This document shows, piece by piece, positions 14,501-34,470 of a stretch of 64,000 nt of DNA. This DNA comes from Spongilla lacustris. Lineage: Eukaryota; Porifera; Demospongiae; Spongillida; Spongillidae. A model generated the notes under the pieces. The model searched no databases. It was given only the letters and a program-made list of their open reading frames with translations, and was not told the origin of the DNA. The stretch spans positions 3,207,882 to 3,271,881 of the forward strand of contig OX442420.1 in the NCBI GenBank assembly GCA_949361645.1. The letters run 5' to 3'. The first letter of the stretch is position 1; every line of letters starts with the position of its first letter. The position numbers and the translations under genes are program-made.

Positions 14501-17500
14501 TGACAAGCCAAATGACAACTGGAACAAATGGCTCAACGTGCTCCATTGTATCACAGCTCCTCTCTTAATCGTGTCAATCACAAAATGTATGTAAATTTGT
14601 CCTTTGATGTAATATCATTTTCACGGTACATCTACATGCAGTGCTAAACTGTTTTCTGTGTACTTTTGTGGTGTTGCACACATCTAAAAGGCATTTTCTC
14701 TTGTTCATTATTGTGTTTCCTGCCACAGTAATATATAAACAGCAGCTAGTAGTACATGTGCATGTACATGTTTCTAGCGCTGCTGCTAGAAAAGATGGAT
14801 AGTTACAAACTCGACTTGTGGCAACATTAGTAACTTGCGAGAAAAAGAAATAAGACATGGATTTACATGTACTTCTATGTACATGTGTACATGTACAAAA
14901 TGTACGTACATGTATTAATTTTTAAAATAGCATTTACCCTCTGTACAGTACATGCATTGGGGTTTTATTTGGTTTAGAATACTGCTGATCCTGTATTTGT
15001 TATGTAAGCAGTGTAGAATACATTGTAAATCATGCCATGTGGTGTACATGTACAGCTTATGTAAATAATGCGAGAATTTACACAAGTACTATGATGATGC
15101 GTAAATATATGTATTTACATGTACATGTACTGTGTTGAATGTACATGTACATGTACATGTATGTACATGTATGTAGAGCACAGCTACTATACATGAGCAC
15201 TACACTGTGCAATGCACACAATTTCTCTTAATACCAAAGTGGGATTGATAAACATAGCAGATGTCTTCCCTGTGTGGACCCTGGTACTGATTCTATCAAC
15301 CATTGCTGCCATTATTGTTGCCTGTACCTCAACAAATGACAAGCAACCTGTATATCACTGTGTAAGTTACTACATCTAGTGTACCTCTTTATGTACATAC
15401 ATGTACATGTGTAAGCAATAGTATCCTGGTGGAAGCCATATTACATGTACATGTATCTATGGCTATCACACATGTACATGTACAAAATTTGAATCATGCA
15501 ATAAGTACATGTATGGATGATGCAGTTGATTTTATACATCACTCATGCACACATATACATGTAATGTCCATGCACATTCATGTATATGTACATACATGAT
15601 GTACCATGTGCATACATGTATGAAGCATGTAATATGCTTTACTTGTGATATTATAGTTTTCTAGATACAACAACATGCATGTATACATGCATGTACATAA
15701 AACATGCAACACTTTCATGCAAACTGTCCCATGCATATACAAATGTACATGTAACGTAAATTTAAAGTGAATAAGTGATGAACAAATTCATTGTTACATG
15801 GGAATGTTGATTTGCTCTTGTGGTTCAAATTTTCAGGTCTTTGCATGGATTGCTTTCAGTGTTTCTGTTGTCTGGATCTACAGTTTGGCCAATGAAGTGG
15901 TTAATCTTCTTCAGGTACAAACAAGAAGTATTGATATGCCTTGTATGCTGACTGGATGTTTATTCCTAGGCCTTTGGGGTGGTCATGAAGTTATCTGATG
16001 GCATACTTGGTCTTACCTTTCTTGCCTGGGGAAACAGTGTTGGAGGTTTGTGTGTTTAGACCTCTATATTCATGTGTGTGTGTGTAGCTGCTACATGTAC
16101 ATGTAAATTGTGTAAATACTTACCAACATGTGTGTGTCCAAATACATGAACAGCTAGCTGTACATGTATATCTCCACAACTGTGTTAATTTTTTACCCGT
16201 TTCTTGTCTATCACTGTATAGATGCTGTATCAAACATAACAATGGCACGCCAGGGATTCCCTCGGATGGCCATTGGTGCCTGCTTTGGAGGGCCTCTCAT
16301 GAGTATCCTATAATATCAGTTATCTCTTGTACACACTAAAATAACAATACACATGTAGAATAGCATTGCATCCAGTTGTATGGTGTACATAAGAGGTGGA
16401 ACCAGAGCACAGAGGGCACATCCCCACTCTCTACATACACTTCTATGAACTGTTCTCTTGCTAAAGCATATTTATAGTGTGGTTAATGTACCTTGATACT
16501 ACATGTAATATACATACATGTATATAGAACCAGACTCGTCATTAGAGAAGCGTGATTGAATTAAGGGTTTTATTGTAATACATGTACATTATTTACATGT
16601 CTACATGTACATGTAATTTTGTATGTGCTCATTGATTCGTATAAATCTTCATGTCAATTTTCTCATGTAATTGCATCAGGCAAATCCAATGACACCACGT
16701 AACTTAATAGATTTTTTTCAATATGTTCTACATGTATTTTTGATTAGCTACATGTATTAACTTAACTTTATTAGATCTTCTAATTGCGGTTGGTGTTGGC
16801 TCGGTGATCAAGATGGCCACCAGTAGGCGGTTTGAATTCCCAGTACGTAATATGAAATATTTGTTGCATTTTGTGTAAATGTATTATTGTATACATGTAG
16901 GTTTTAGTCCATTTTCACAGGTTTGGTATATGCATACATGTACATGTGTGTAAATGTATGTACATGAATCTTGATGATATTACAGTAGTGCAGCCCGCAA
17001 AGTGTAGAGTCTCATTGGAACATATACATGTTCTTTACTATCATCGAAGATACGGCTTCAATGGCATGGTTGAATTAATCTGCTTTTAGTTGGAAGTTTG
17101 GATGCATACAATGTAGTACATGTATGTAGGGGTTGAAAATAACACTTTTGGCACAGTGTTTGATTAAATCACATGTTCTTGAGCTGACCTAATCAGCTAG
17201 GGAAGTTGCATTGATTTTTTTTTTGACAGTAGATAATTGCACGAGTCTTCATCCTCTGAATAACTCAATATTAAAATGATAAATGTTTTCAATATTATTG
17301 ATGGGGTAGCTCAATATGTTTGATCAAACAAATCAAGAATCATCTGTGAAAGGACATGTACATTGTACTATCATTCTTGATGCCCTGTAAATTAGAGCCC
17401 CTGTATAACACATACTTATACATGTACAGGTATTGCACACTGTTGCATTTCTAACACACGTACATGTATATCATTTGTACACCTGAATTTGATTTTAGTG

Positions 17501-17742
17501 CTGCCTACTAATATCATACGCCCACAACACAGATCTATTTCACTCAAGTGGAGCTGTTTGCAGTTGGATTTGTCATGTTTTGTCTTTCGTGCTCTCTGGT
17601 TGTGATGTTGTTCATGTCCTTCAAACTTCGACGTTTATATGGAATATTTTTAGTTGGCCTATATGTTACATTTTTGATAGTCTCCATCCTGGCTGAAATA
17701 AATGTATTCACCATTTCAATATTTGGTGTAATATCGCAGTGA
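585..17742 (+). CDS. SLC8B1: Mitochondrial-type sodium/calcium exchanger, NCLX family, 5' end missing
   Basis: This is a spliced gene of the Na+/Ca2+(Li+) exchanger family that in animals exports Ca2+ from the mitochondrial matrix. Exons read from the sequence are 585-696, 1109-1276, 2453-2533, 4058-4477, 4928-5026, 5390-5550, 14454-14586, 15240-15361, 15837-15914, 15970-16045, 16222-16302, 16775-16842 and 17533-17742. All have AG/GT borders with matching phases and sum to 1809 nt, 603 codons including a TGA stop. Both ion-binding alpha repeats are present: LAFGNGAPDIFSS at the start and LAWGNSVGDAVSN in the second half. An acidic cytosol-type loop lies between them. The protein aligns by eye along its length with the pattern I know for vertebrate NCLX. 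The N-terminal exons (signal region and first helices) must lie left of position 1. The gene looks intact. Its identity as NCLX/CCX rather than another cation/Ca2+ exchanger rests on these motifs and was not searched. Confidence 0.93.
1478..1917. repeat. G-rich minisatellite in NCLX intron
   Basis: About eleven imperfect copies of a unit containing GTGCCTATCAAAGGGGAGG, with variable spacers such as TTGTGTGTACAC. Spacing alternates between about 29 and 45 bp. It translates on the + strand as repeats of VPIKGEEGV, but it lies inside the intron 1277-2452 between two well-defined exons, so it is treated as non-coding. Confidence 0.85.
1918..2095. repeat. TACATG hexamer array
   Basis: A run of GTACAT/TACATG units interrupted by GTACGTGTAC variants. 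The unit is self-complementary, so the array can form hairpins on either strand. It abuts the upstream minisatellite directly. Confidence 0.9.
3013..3662. mobile_element. Long-TIR element with 8-bp target duplication
   Basis: The two ends are inverted copies of each other for roughly 95-100 bp, beginning TAGTCTCATACCCAGACCC on the left and ending GGGTCTGGGCATGAGACTAA on the right. Both ends are flanked by the same 8-mer, CTTGTACT (3005-3012 and 3663-3670). An 8-bp duplication is typical of hAT and P superfamilies. The terminal bases are not the usual CAG of hAT, so the superfamily is open. It sits in the NCLX intron 2534-4057 and carries a short helicase-like fragment. Confidence 0.85.
3213..3459 (-). 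pseudogene. RecQ-like helicase Walker A fragment
   Basis: On the minus strand one frame reads DVFVCLANGMG, close to the DVFV-LPTG-GKS Walker A region of RecQ-like helicases found in many invertebrate repeats. A neighbouring frame continues FLPWAFD, which would follow it after a shift. The lysine of GKS is missing, and at least one frameshift is needed. It lies inside the TIR element at 3013-3662. The match is short and could be coincidence. Confidence 0.4.
4058..5550 (+). CDS. SLC8B1: NCLX exons encoding the large hydrophilic loop
   Basis: Exon 4058-4477 (420 nt) encodes a Ser/Thr/Pro/Glu-rich stretch with the short repeats TPLEEND and TPLEETT, consistent with a disordered loop. Exon 4928-5026 encodes a segment ending NAEEDEG. 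Exon 5390-5550 encodes DDSSDSSDT, then HPHPFLKLIKELWPFGEEF, a more conserved amphipathic part near the second helical bundle. It ends in phase 0 at ATCAAG|gtacat, in front of the 8.9-kb intron. Low conservation is expected here, so boundaries depend on splice signals and phase. Confidence 0.85.
4881..4901. repeat. Poly-C tract
   Basis: An uninterrupted run of about 20 C within a pyrimidine-rich stretch just upstream of the acceptor at 4925-4927. It may act as an extended polypyrimidine tract for the 4928-5026 exon. Confidence 0.8.
5551..7336. other. Start of 8.9-kb NCLX intron, no gene seen
   Basis: TACATG tracts occur at 5755-5770, 6207-6226 and 6417-6445. No exon with consistent phase was found. 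The short ORFs near 6465-7016 have no recognisable motif. They may be decayed repeat sequence linked to the helicase fragment that follows. Confidence 0.5.
7337..7535 (+). pseudogene. RecQ-like helicase motif VI fragment
   Basis: The + frame reads VIHWRPAANVESYMQECG followed by GRAGHCGLPSCALL. This matches motif VI of RecQ-family helicases (QExGRAGRDG), with HC replacing the RD pair. The Arg of the finger is therefore lost, and no upstream helicase domain in frame was recognised. It is a relic, probably carried by a transposon, in the same orientation as NCLX but within its intron. Confidence 0.6.
8257..9260 (-). pseudogene. Tyrosine recombinase of a DIRS-like retrotransposon
   Basis: The minus strand encodes a phage-integrase-type recombinase, which in DIRS elements inserts circular cDNA. 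The N-terminal SAM-like part contains STTGIRKYYAFC and NLFTAYLSQ. The core has FFGFLRVSEYTR with the first catalytic Arg, and GIYFLIKKSKSD. After frame breaks between about 8540 and 8440, the C-terminal end reads LGRWSSAAYTTYTR, which holds the last Arg region and the nucleophile Tyr. The uninterrupted part runs 9343-8543. The tail is frameshifted, so the copy is dead. Confidence 0.82.
9255..9490 (-). pseudogene. Reverse transcriptase fragment of the same DIRS-like element
   Basis: The minus strand reads YISVDDVATIAARLGQGS, ILAKIEIESAYRLVPV, HPDDRY-stop-LGIQWKGK and DSMLPF, the palm start of DIRS-type reverse transcriptases (the usual form is DIESAYRLVPVHP). An in-frame stop follows the Arg-Tyr pair. 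The frame then runs almost directly into the recombinase, so the rest of RT and the RNase H and methylase region have been lost. This supports a deletion derivative rather than an intact element. Confidence 0.8.
9491..11304. other. Intron sequence between DIRS remnants
   Basis: 9491-10780 is AT-rich with no recognised gene or repeat structure. 10860-11040 is a GC-richer patch that may be further DIRS or other element debris, but no domain was recognised. Confidence 0.4.
11305..12098 (-). pseudogene. ORF1 (Gag-like) remnant of DIRS-type element
   Basis: The minus strand begins METFTPEQRQYIEERFSQL at 12098, then after a frame change near 11.75-11.90 kb continues with PAKVVARIEGLEFVEMSELL and DILVWAECFTGMVAIL. 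This resembles the ORF1 protein found upstream of DIRS-like RT in invertebrates (a P-KLV-KI-GEFVDL-ELL pattern followed by a DI-WVQCF pattern). It lies 5' of the RT and recombinase fragments on the same strand, the expected order, so 8.26-12.1 kb is probably one decayed element inside the NCLX intron. The family match is from memory. Confidence 0.55.
12260..14453. other. End of giant NCLX intron
   Basis: The GC content drops sharply after 12.25 kb. TTTAGGGACCC near 12.30 kb and GGGTCCCTAAA near 13.08 kb are inverted and could be ends of a small element of about 0.8 kb, without a clear target duplication. Nothing coding is recognised from 13.1 to 14.45 kb. Confidence 0.4.
14454..17742 (+). CDS. 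SLC8B1: NCLX second half: alpha-2 repeat and C-terminal helices
   Basis: Seven exons follow the giant intron. The first begins CPAGVLLTLTVPVVD, matching the family motif that precedes the second helical bundle. Exons 15240-15361 and 15837-15914 give helices ending in NEVVNLLQ. Exons 15970-16045 and 16222-16302 encode GILGLTFLAWGNSVGD and AVSNITMARQGFPRMAIG, the alpha-2 repeat. Exon 16775-16842 continues NLLIAVGVGSV. The last exon (17533-17742) holds two hydrophobic helices and ends at the TGA at 17740-17742. No frameshift was found. The 3' UTR and poly(A) site were not placed. Confidence 0.92.
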
Positions 17743-18100
17743 GCACACCACCTGTTTTATTATGTTACTGTGTTGTGATTGAATTTTTATCATATTAGTT
17801 CATGTGTATAAATGGTATGTACATGTTAGTGCATGGCTTATGTCACGCTAAAATTGGTCCCGGGCAAAAAAAGGTCCAACTCCAGACCACTTTTGGTTGC
17901 CAAAAATGGTCAGGGTTGTCAAAAGTGGTACGGGTATATCGACTTGCAGGAAACCGACATTTGTGTAAGACCCATTCCCATTTCAATATGCAGCTGCAGT
18001 AGATGTATAAGCGTCATGCATACTAATATGCGCAAGTTTTTAAACACGCATGCAGTTACCACATCAGTCCAACTAAACCTTGCATACACTGCTGATAATA
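17743..18100. other. 3' flank of NCLX
   Basis: This stretch probably contains the exchanger 3' UTR. No AATAAA was seen close to the stop. Small ORFs at 17802-18180 show no known motif and run into the TIR element that starts at 18101. Confidence 0.4.
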
Positions 18101-19034
18101 GAGCAAAGGAACCTATTGAGGAACAACCAACTTTCCTTGACTGCTGCAGACAAACTATGCAGGCTAGAGAGATAATTTAAACACTGTTGGATAGAGAATT
18201 TAACGTAGATTACAACTATACTAACCATAGGAAAAGTTGTATGAATCCTGGTACCGAAAACTCACTTTTCGGCAAACATACCTCAATGTATGGGAAAGGT
18301 ACCAAATAAGGAACAACCACATCAAAGGGTTGTCATATAAACACTCAACCGCATGGGGTTTGCTTTGGGGAGGGGGCGGGTGCTTACTTGCTAAAAAATG
18401 AAACGTCTATCCCTCTGGTTGCCTAATTATGGCCAATAAACGACAGAAGAAGATCTGCAGTTATGCCTAAAATTGTCAATTCAGTACCACTCCACTCCAT
18501 CTATGTGGCTGCATGTGCAGTACGTCCTGAGCAGGTGCAACATGCTGAATGGACTTCTCCTCAAAGTTTAGAAAGTACCACTCATAATTCAGATGGAGAA
18601 AGCGTAGATCCACAGGACAACTCTATCGATAATATCCCTACTACAAGTACTCAATGTAAGCATTTGAAAGGTTCAGCTCAGTGCATGACTTCAGCACAAT
18701 GGATCGATTAATTTAAGGCTGCTGAGGATATGAAGAGAAGAGTGATAGCTGAGAAAGAAGAGCGACGCAGAAAAAGTAAAGCAGCTGTAGAAGAAAACGC
18801 TGCATTAGAGCGCATGAAAGCTATAATGAAATCAGGAGGTCGCAAAGGAGCACAATGCTGCACTCCTAGCTTGCCCAATGCTCATGGAGGATATTTATCC
18901 AGCACAACTAGTCGGTCAATCAGATTCATTGACTTGCGTATGATTCATCATTGCAAACCCATAACTTTGATTAAATTTTTAATGATTTTAGTGTTCCTTA
19001 ATAGGGGTGCGTTCCACATTCGGTCCCTTTGCTC
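18101..19034. mobile_element. TA-flanked TIR element, copy A
   Basis: The left end begins GAGCAAAGGAACC, and the reverse complement of the right end begins GAGCAAAGGGACC. Both sides are flanked by TA (18099-18100 and 19035-19036), as in Tc1/mariner and pogo-type DNA transposons. Inside, the + strand has coding relics, including an Arg/Lys/Glu-rich helical stretch (AEKEERRRKSKAAVEEN) and a TAA between MTSAQWID and FKAAEDMKRR. No DDE catalytic domain is recognised, so it is a non-autonomous or heavily deleted copy. A second copy lies at 26662-27689. Confidence 0.85.
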
Positions 19035-19975
19035 TACTGGTTTCGATTGGTGATTTTATAAGAAATACAACAGCATCCACTAGACATAGCCGTCATTTCA
19101 TAGGGCTCATGCAGATCAGAAGATAAAGTTGAATTAGACTCCACTATAGAGCCTATAGGTACTGTAATAAATTAATACAACTTGAACTCTTATGCACAGC
19201 TTAACAGAGCAAATTGAATGCATCCCAAATATGCTTTTGCAACAGAAACCAGATTACTATTTCAAAAGTTAAAACTCTGAAACGTTTATTGTGTCGCAGG
19301 TGACTATAAATTTAACAATGTACACAATGGACAGCGCTGTAAAACACTATGAACACTTGACTTCTCCATGCAGCTACATAGATAATGTGTATAGTATGTG
19401 CACCACATTCGAAACATGCATTACGTAACCTTACTATGTCGATCAGCTAAGTGTGAAATTAATCTCAGTCAGTTCAACGATACCTGTACCATCTGCTCAG
19501 CAGCTCAGCTGAACCTGGATCTGTAGGAATACATGCAATCCCGAGGAACTCGTGAGATGCGAAGGTTTAGCAGTAGCACAAACATACATCCACTCCTTTC
19601 AAGGTACTTACGTTGAACTTAAGGAGAAAGGGTACGCAGATAAAGCCTGGTGTGATTATTGCCACAATGATTCATATCCAGAAATGGCCCATACATTACT
19701 GTTGTTTTATTTCCACAATGAATTTCAAACGTGTTTAATATACTAAAAAAAAAAATCGATTTGATTATAATATATGCTGAAATAAACATTAAGCACCCTT
19801 TTGCTAAAATCAAGACCAATAAATTAATTTCAACCACGCAAATTTATTCATGAATGTATTTAAATGATGATGCAAGATATTATTAAAAATCTTTGATTAT
19901 TAAAAAAAATTGTTTTAATATATAATTCTACATCCACAAAACATGAAACATTACAATAAAACAATACAACAAAAC
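19035..19975. other. AT-rich spacer with duplicated segment
   Basis: No gene is recognised. Roughly 19676-19905 is similar to 48120-48290 (shared CCACAATGAATTTCAAA and CAATCGATTTGATTAT-like stretches). This suggests that the large duplication, or a shared repeat, extends to here. Confidence 0.5.
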
Positions 19976-20860
19976 TTATTCGTCTTCACTGTGCACCTTC
20001 ATTGTCCCCAACACGGAAGCTGCATTGCCCCGTTGGACGGCAACTGAGAGTCTCTGGGTAAGGTATGCAGATGAGTTAGCTTCACCAAACACCTGCCTCA
20101 ACCTACAGCCCAACTCTTTCAGGAACTCAGTTGTCCTTGGTCCAAACACTCCAGTTGTCTCTATTGCCACTGGAATGAAAAAGTGGCATGAGTCAAGGTG
20201 TTCACTTGTGTTGCAGCAATTGTGGAGTAAGATGGTGCAAAAGTATCTGTATACGTTGCATCCCACACTAGAAGTTGGCCACACTTCCATTGGACAATTG
20301 ATATACCAGGCATCTGAGCGATACAGACCTGAGGGCTCCAGACGTGATGGAACATGTGCTGCAACTAAAGCTCTGTGTATGATGTCATTGACAGCTGAAT
20401 GGCGGTGGTGGTGTCCTGCACTCTTTCTGCAGCTGAAGCCATGTGTGGTAAACTGAGACACCTCTGCCCCACAGTAGTGTTGGCAGGGATGACCTCAACA
20501 TAGAGGTATTCCCAGACAGAGTCCCATAGAGATTCTTGCAGTGGCATCATCCAGTCCCAGTGATGAAATTGGTGAGACATTTAACCATGCACCAGACTTC
20601 TTATAAGATACCACAAGGAAATGAGCTCTCTGCATTTCATCACGACGGTTTGCCAATAGTATGTCTGCGATTGATGATACTCCATGTCTTCTGATGATGG
20701 GCACCAGCATCAGTGGGGAGTTAATCCCTTGACCCTTGGGACCAGGCAGCAAGAGCATCATCCACATAACTGAGCTGAAGTGGTTGCATATTTGCTGGCA
20801 GAATTAGGTGAGCAAGTTCGGAGGAGGCAGCAGCTGAAGCCAAGAAGGCAGAATTATAAG
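19976..20860 (-). pseudogene. 3' end of a LINE-like retroelement (zinc knuckle/nuclease-like tail)
   Basis: On the minus strand, frames shift several times but give the ordered motifs ISSLGLDDATARISMGL, FTTHGFSCRKSAGHHHRHS (a C/H-rich knuckle with its first cysteines blurred by a frameshift), HVPSRLEPSGLYRSD, then KCGQLLVWDATYTDTFAPS, and finally FFIPVAIETTGVFGP and RLSVAVQRGNAASVLG. This is the conserved C-terminal region of a family of invertebrate retroelement polyproteins. It resembles the CCHC plus PD-(D/E)XK nuclease tail of site-specific LINEs. The reverse transcriptase proper is absent. At least three frame changes show it is dead. Confidence 0.65.
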
Positions 20861-21070
20861 GTACCAGCTCCAAATTCCAAGCCTACCATGAGGCACAGGC
20901 AAAGTGGATAGTGTCCAAGAAGGGTCACTTTGGCCAGTTGTACATGTATATTAAAAGAGCTACAGATCGTTGCTCTGAGTTCATCATCATAAAACTTTAA
21001 ACAGGGTGAGAGGAAGCAAGGTGACGTTCTGAGGAGGTAAAGAAGTTTAGGGAAATAGGAGATAGGCATC

Positions 21071-21235
21071 ATGACAAGTTAGGTAATGGAGTCTCTTACA
21101 AAGGCACTTCAGCATGTCGGTCTTGGCATTAATGCAATTGTGATGGAACTACTATATCCATTGGGAAATATCGGTCCTATTGATCTGGATGAAGCTCTAA
21201 CAAAATTCGCACAAAAGCACAATAGAGTTTATTTA
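21071..21235 (+). other. Short coding-like stretch of unknown origin
   Basis: The + frame from 21086 reads MESLTKALQHVGLGINAI and then DLDEALTKFAQKHNRV, which has the composition of a folded protein fragment. I do not recognise a family. It stops having that character at about 21235, exactly where homology with 51528 begins, so the duplication border may have cut an exon or a repeat. No donor site is obvious. Confidence 0.25.
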
Positions 21236-21339
21236 GTATTGTATTTTGCTATATATGATTGTCCTATTTTCTGCATGAATGAATGGTGGAGCATATAGAA
21301 GCTGGATTGGTTATTACATTTTTATTGCAGTTTTGGAGG

Positions 21340-21480
21340 GTTTTACAATACAAAAAGCATTGGTTTAGACTGGCAGAGCCTCAGACCCCGATGGGGGGTG
21401 GGAGGGGGGGGGGAGCTTACAGCACTTCACTCGATCCCCTTTCAGCCCCCCCCCTTACTCGTAACTATCCAATTGAAATA
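21340..21480. repeat. Dispersed GGCAGAGCCTCAGACCCC family
   Basis: A short G/C-rich repeat reading roughly GCATTGGTTTAGACTGG, then GAGCCTCAGACCCCGATGGG, then GGGAGCTTACAGC. Related segments occur at 44490-44556, 45663-45760, 51640-51790, 47640-47720 and 62740-62820. The family may be a MITE, but its ends were not defined. Confidence 0.55.
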
Positions 21481-21592
21481 CTATAGTGGTCTTGAAATCT
21501 ACACACACCATTGTCACTGCATGCGCTGGTATATTTACAAACTTCAACTATTAATGTCCACTAGAATGCAGATATTAATAGCTAATATCAGT

Positions 21593-32257
<10,665 letters not shown>

Positions 32258-32831
32258 CTACAACAATGCACAAAATATATTGAGTTATGTTGCAGCACAA
32301 ATAATACAGAAGCAGATATAATCATATATGCATGCACATGTATGTAAAAGACTAACCACTGTCTTGATTTGGTAAGCATGATTTATGCAGTTAGCTCTCT
32401 GATTGTCACTATTTCTAATCAGCAATGTGAAACTTTGACTTATACAATCAACAAATCCTTTTCTTGAATGAAAATGGTTTTAAATAATTTAGTAGTTAGA
32501 GTGCAGAAAAGTATAAAACTTCCAAAAAAACCTGCTCATATTAGCATAGAAATTACCAAACAAATACATATATGATTTAAGTTATAATCATTATTTTATT
32601 ATGAGCTCTGTACGAGGGGGGGGGGGGGGCAAAAAACAAAGTGGAAGACACCATCCCCCAACTTTGAAGAGCTCATTGAGAGCATCACGAATATGCTATT
32701 ATTATTTTCAGGGGGGGGGGGGGGGGGTCTAGGGAAAAACGTTATGAGGTATCAAAGTTAGGGGGGGGGAGGGGAGGGGGGGTCTTGGCCAAAAAATTTT
32801 TTTTGAAAAAAATTCATCACTTTTCATTATT

Positions 32832-33650
32832 TGGGAAAGTTTACGAGAAAAGGGACCTAGCGTGTATTATAAAAAAAGTATAATAAAAATGCATTACGTT
32901 TGATTTGCTATAACTTCCGAACAGTTAACGCTATCAACTTCCTATTTTCAACACTTCATACTGCACCATTTCTCTATGGTAAAATACATTTTGGAGTCTT
33001 GCACTTGCTCCGTGTCAGTATTGCAACGTTCGATACCCCACTGGGTTCAAACCCGCCATAACTTTCGGTAGGAGTAATCAATTCGCTTCAAATTCGGTTT
33101 GTAGGTAGAGAGGTCCTATACCTATCGATTTGTTCTGTTCGTTGATTTTTATGCCATCCGTTACGGAGATACAGTTGAACAAACTACGTGCACGTTTTCC
33201 CGCTTGATTCGCGCCAATGTTATAATCCCCGCCTCCCCATACATTGAGCGGAACGCAATTTGCCCAAATCATTGGCGCGAATCGAGCGCGAAAATGGGCA
33301 CGTAGTTTGTTCCATGCACTGTATCTCCGTAATGGATGGCATAAAAATCAACGATCGATAGGTATAGGACCTCTCTACCTACAAACCGAATTTGAAGCGA
33401 TTTGATTACTCCTACCGAAAGTTATGGTGGGTTTGAACCCAGTGGGGTATCGAACGTTGCAATACTGACACGGAGCAAGTGCAAGACTCCAAAATATACT
33501 TTACCATAGAGAAATGGTGCAGTATGAAGTGTTGGAAATAGAAAGTTGATAGCGTTAACTGTTCGGAAGTTATAGCAAATCAAACGTAATGCATTTTTAT
33601 TATACTTTTTTATAATACACGCTAGGTCCCTTTTCTCGTAAACTTTCCCA
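32832..33650. mobile_element. Foldback element, arms of about 400 bp
   Basis: Starts TGGGAAAGTTTACGAGAAAA and ends TTTTCTCGTAAACTTTCCCA. The arms match almost completely with a short centre near 33236-33250. No coding potential and no clear target duplication. A diverged single-arm relative occurs at 42830-42970 (shared TATTTTCAACACT and GTAACGTCCAACA-like stretches). Confidence 0.88.
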
Positions 33651-34470
33651 TTTATTTTTTTGCACTTTAGCTCGTACTACAGCAACATAATAATGGAACG
33701 TACCATATTGTTTTTAGTGTTCATGGGTGTCCAATTCGTGCAAAGATAGGGCTTAACTGTCTATCTAGTGCGATTGTAAGCTATTTCATCGTGGAAAGCA
33801 TATTATCACGTGACTGAGAGACGATTCGTGGGCGTTGCCTTCATATACCGCTGTCAGCGATGACGTCAATTCACTACCCAATATTGCAACAATCGAAGCG
33901 TCGCAAAGCAATGTAAAGATAAAGACTATACTAACACTAGCAAACCACGGATACACATAGTACTAACACAGCAATTCAGGCGTCCGCTCGCGGGTCATTG
34001 CAAATATCGGATTCAGTCACGCATCCGTGTAGATAACGAAACGTGCATACACGATCACCGGAAGGATGAATTTTTTGAAACAGCACCGTCCGAAGTGTAT
34101 GGGAATTTCATTACGATTACCCGGGCTGATCTAAATATTCGTGCCAGGCCGTAGAATATTTTCGTAAGAGATACGAACTTGAGATGTTAACAAAGCAGAA
34201 GCTGTAGTGGCAAGTTTCTTTCTACCATTAGTACAGTATCTTCTACGTATTATAAGACCTGTGCTTTGTTGCAATCCCTACTTTGTATAGAAATTCATCG
34301 GCTCCGATGCAAAGAGAGGAATTTCGTATTTTCAATCCTAATTCAAATATGTATTATCTCTGTTCAAAGTAAGAGTTCTTTTCTTAAGTATATTTTTAAA
34401 AATGTTCATGTGTTACGCTAGAGCTAGAAATATGATAAACAGCAGCTGACCAAGGCAAAGTTCGGAGTGA
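33651..34470. other. Non-genic spacer
   Basis: No exon, known repeat or RNA gene was recognised. Confidence 0.4.

Noticed and set aside
20025..20456. 143-codon + strand ORF
   Set aside because: It is the antisense shadow of the minus-strand retroelement tail, which has the recognisable motifs.
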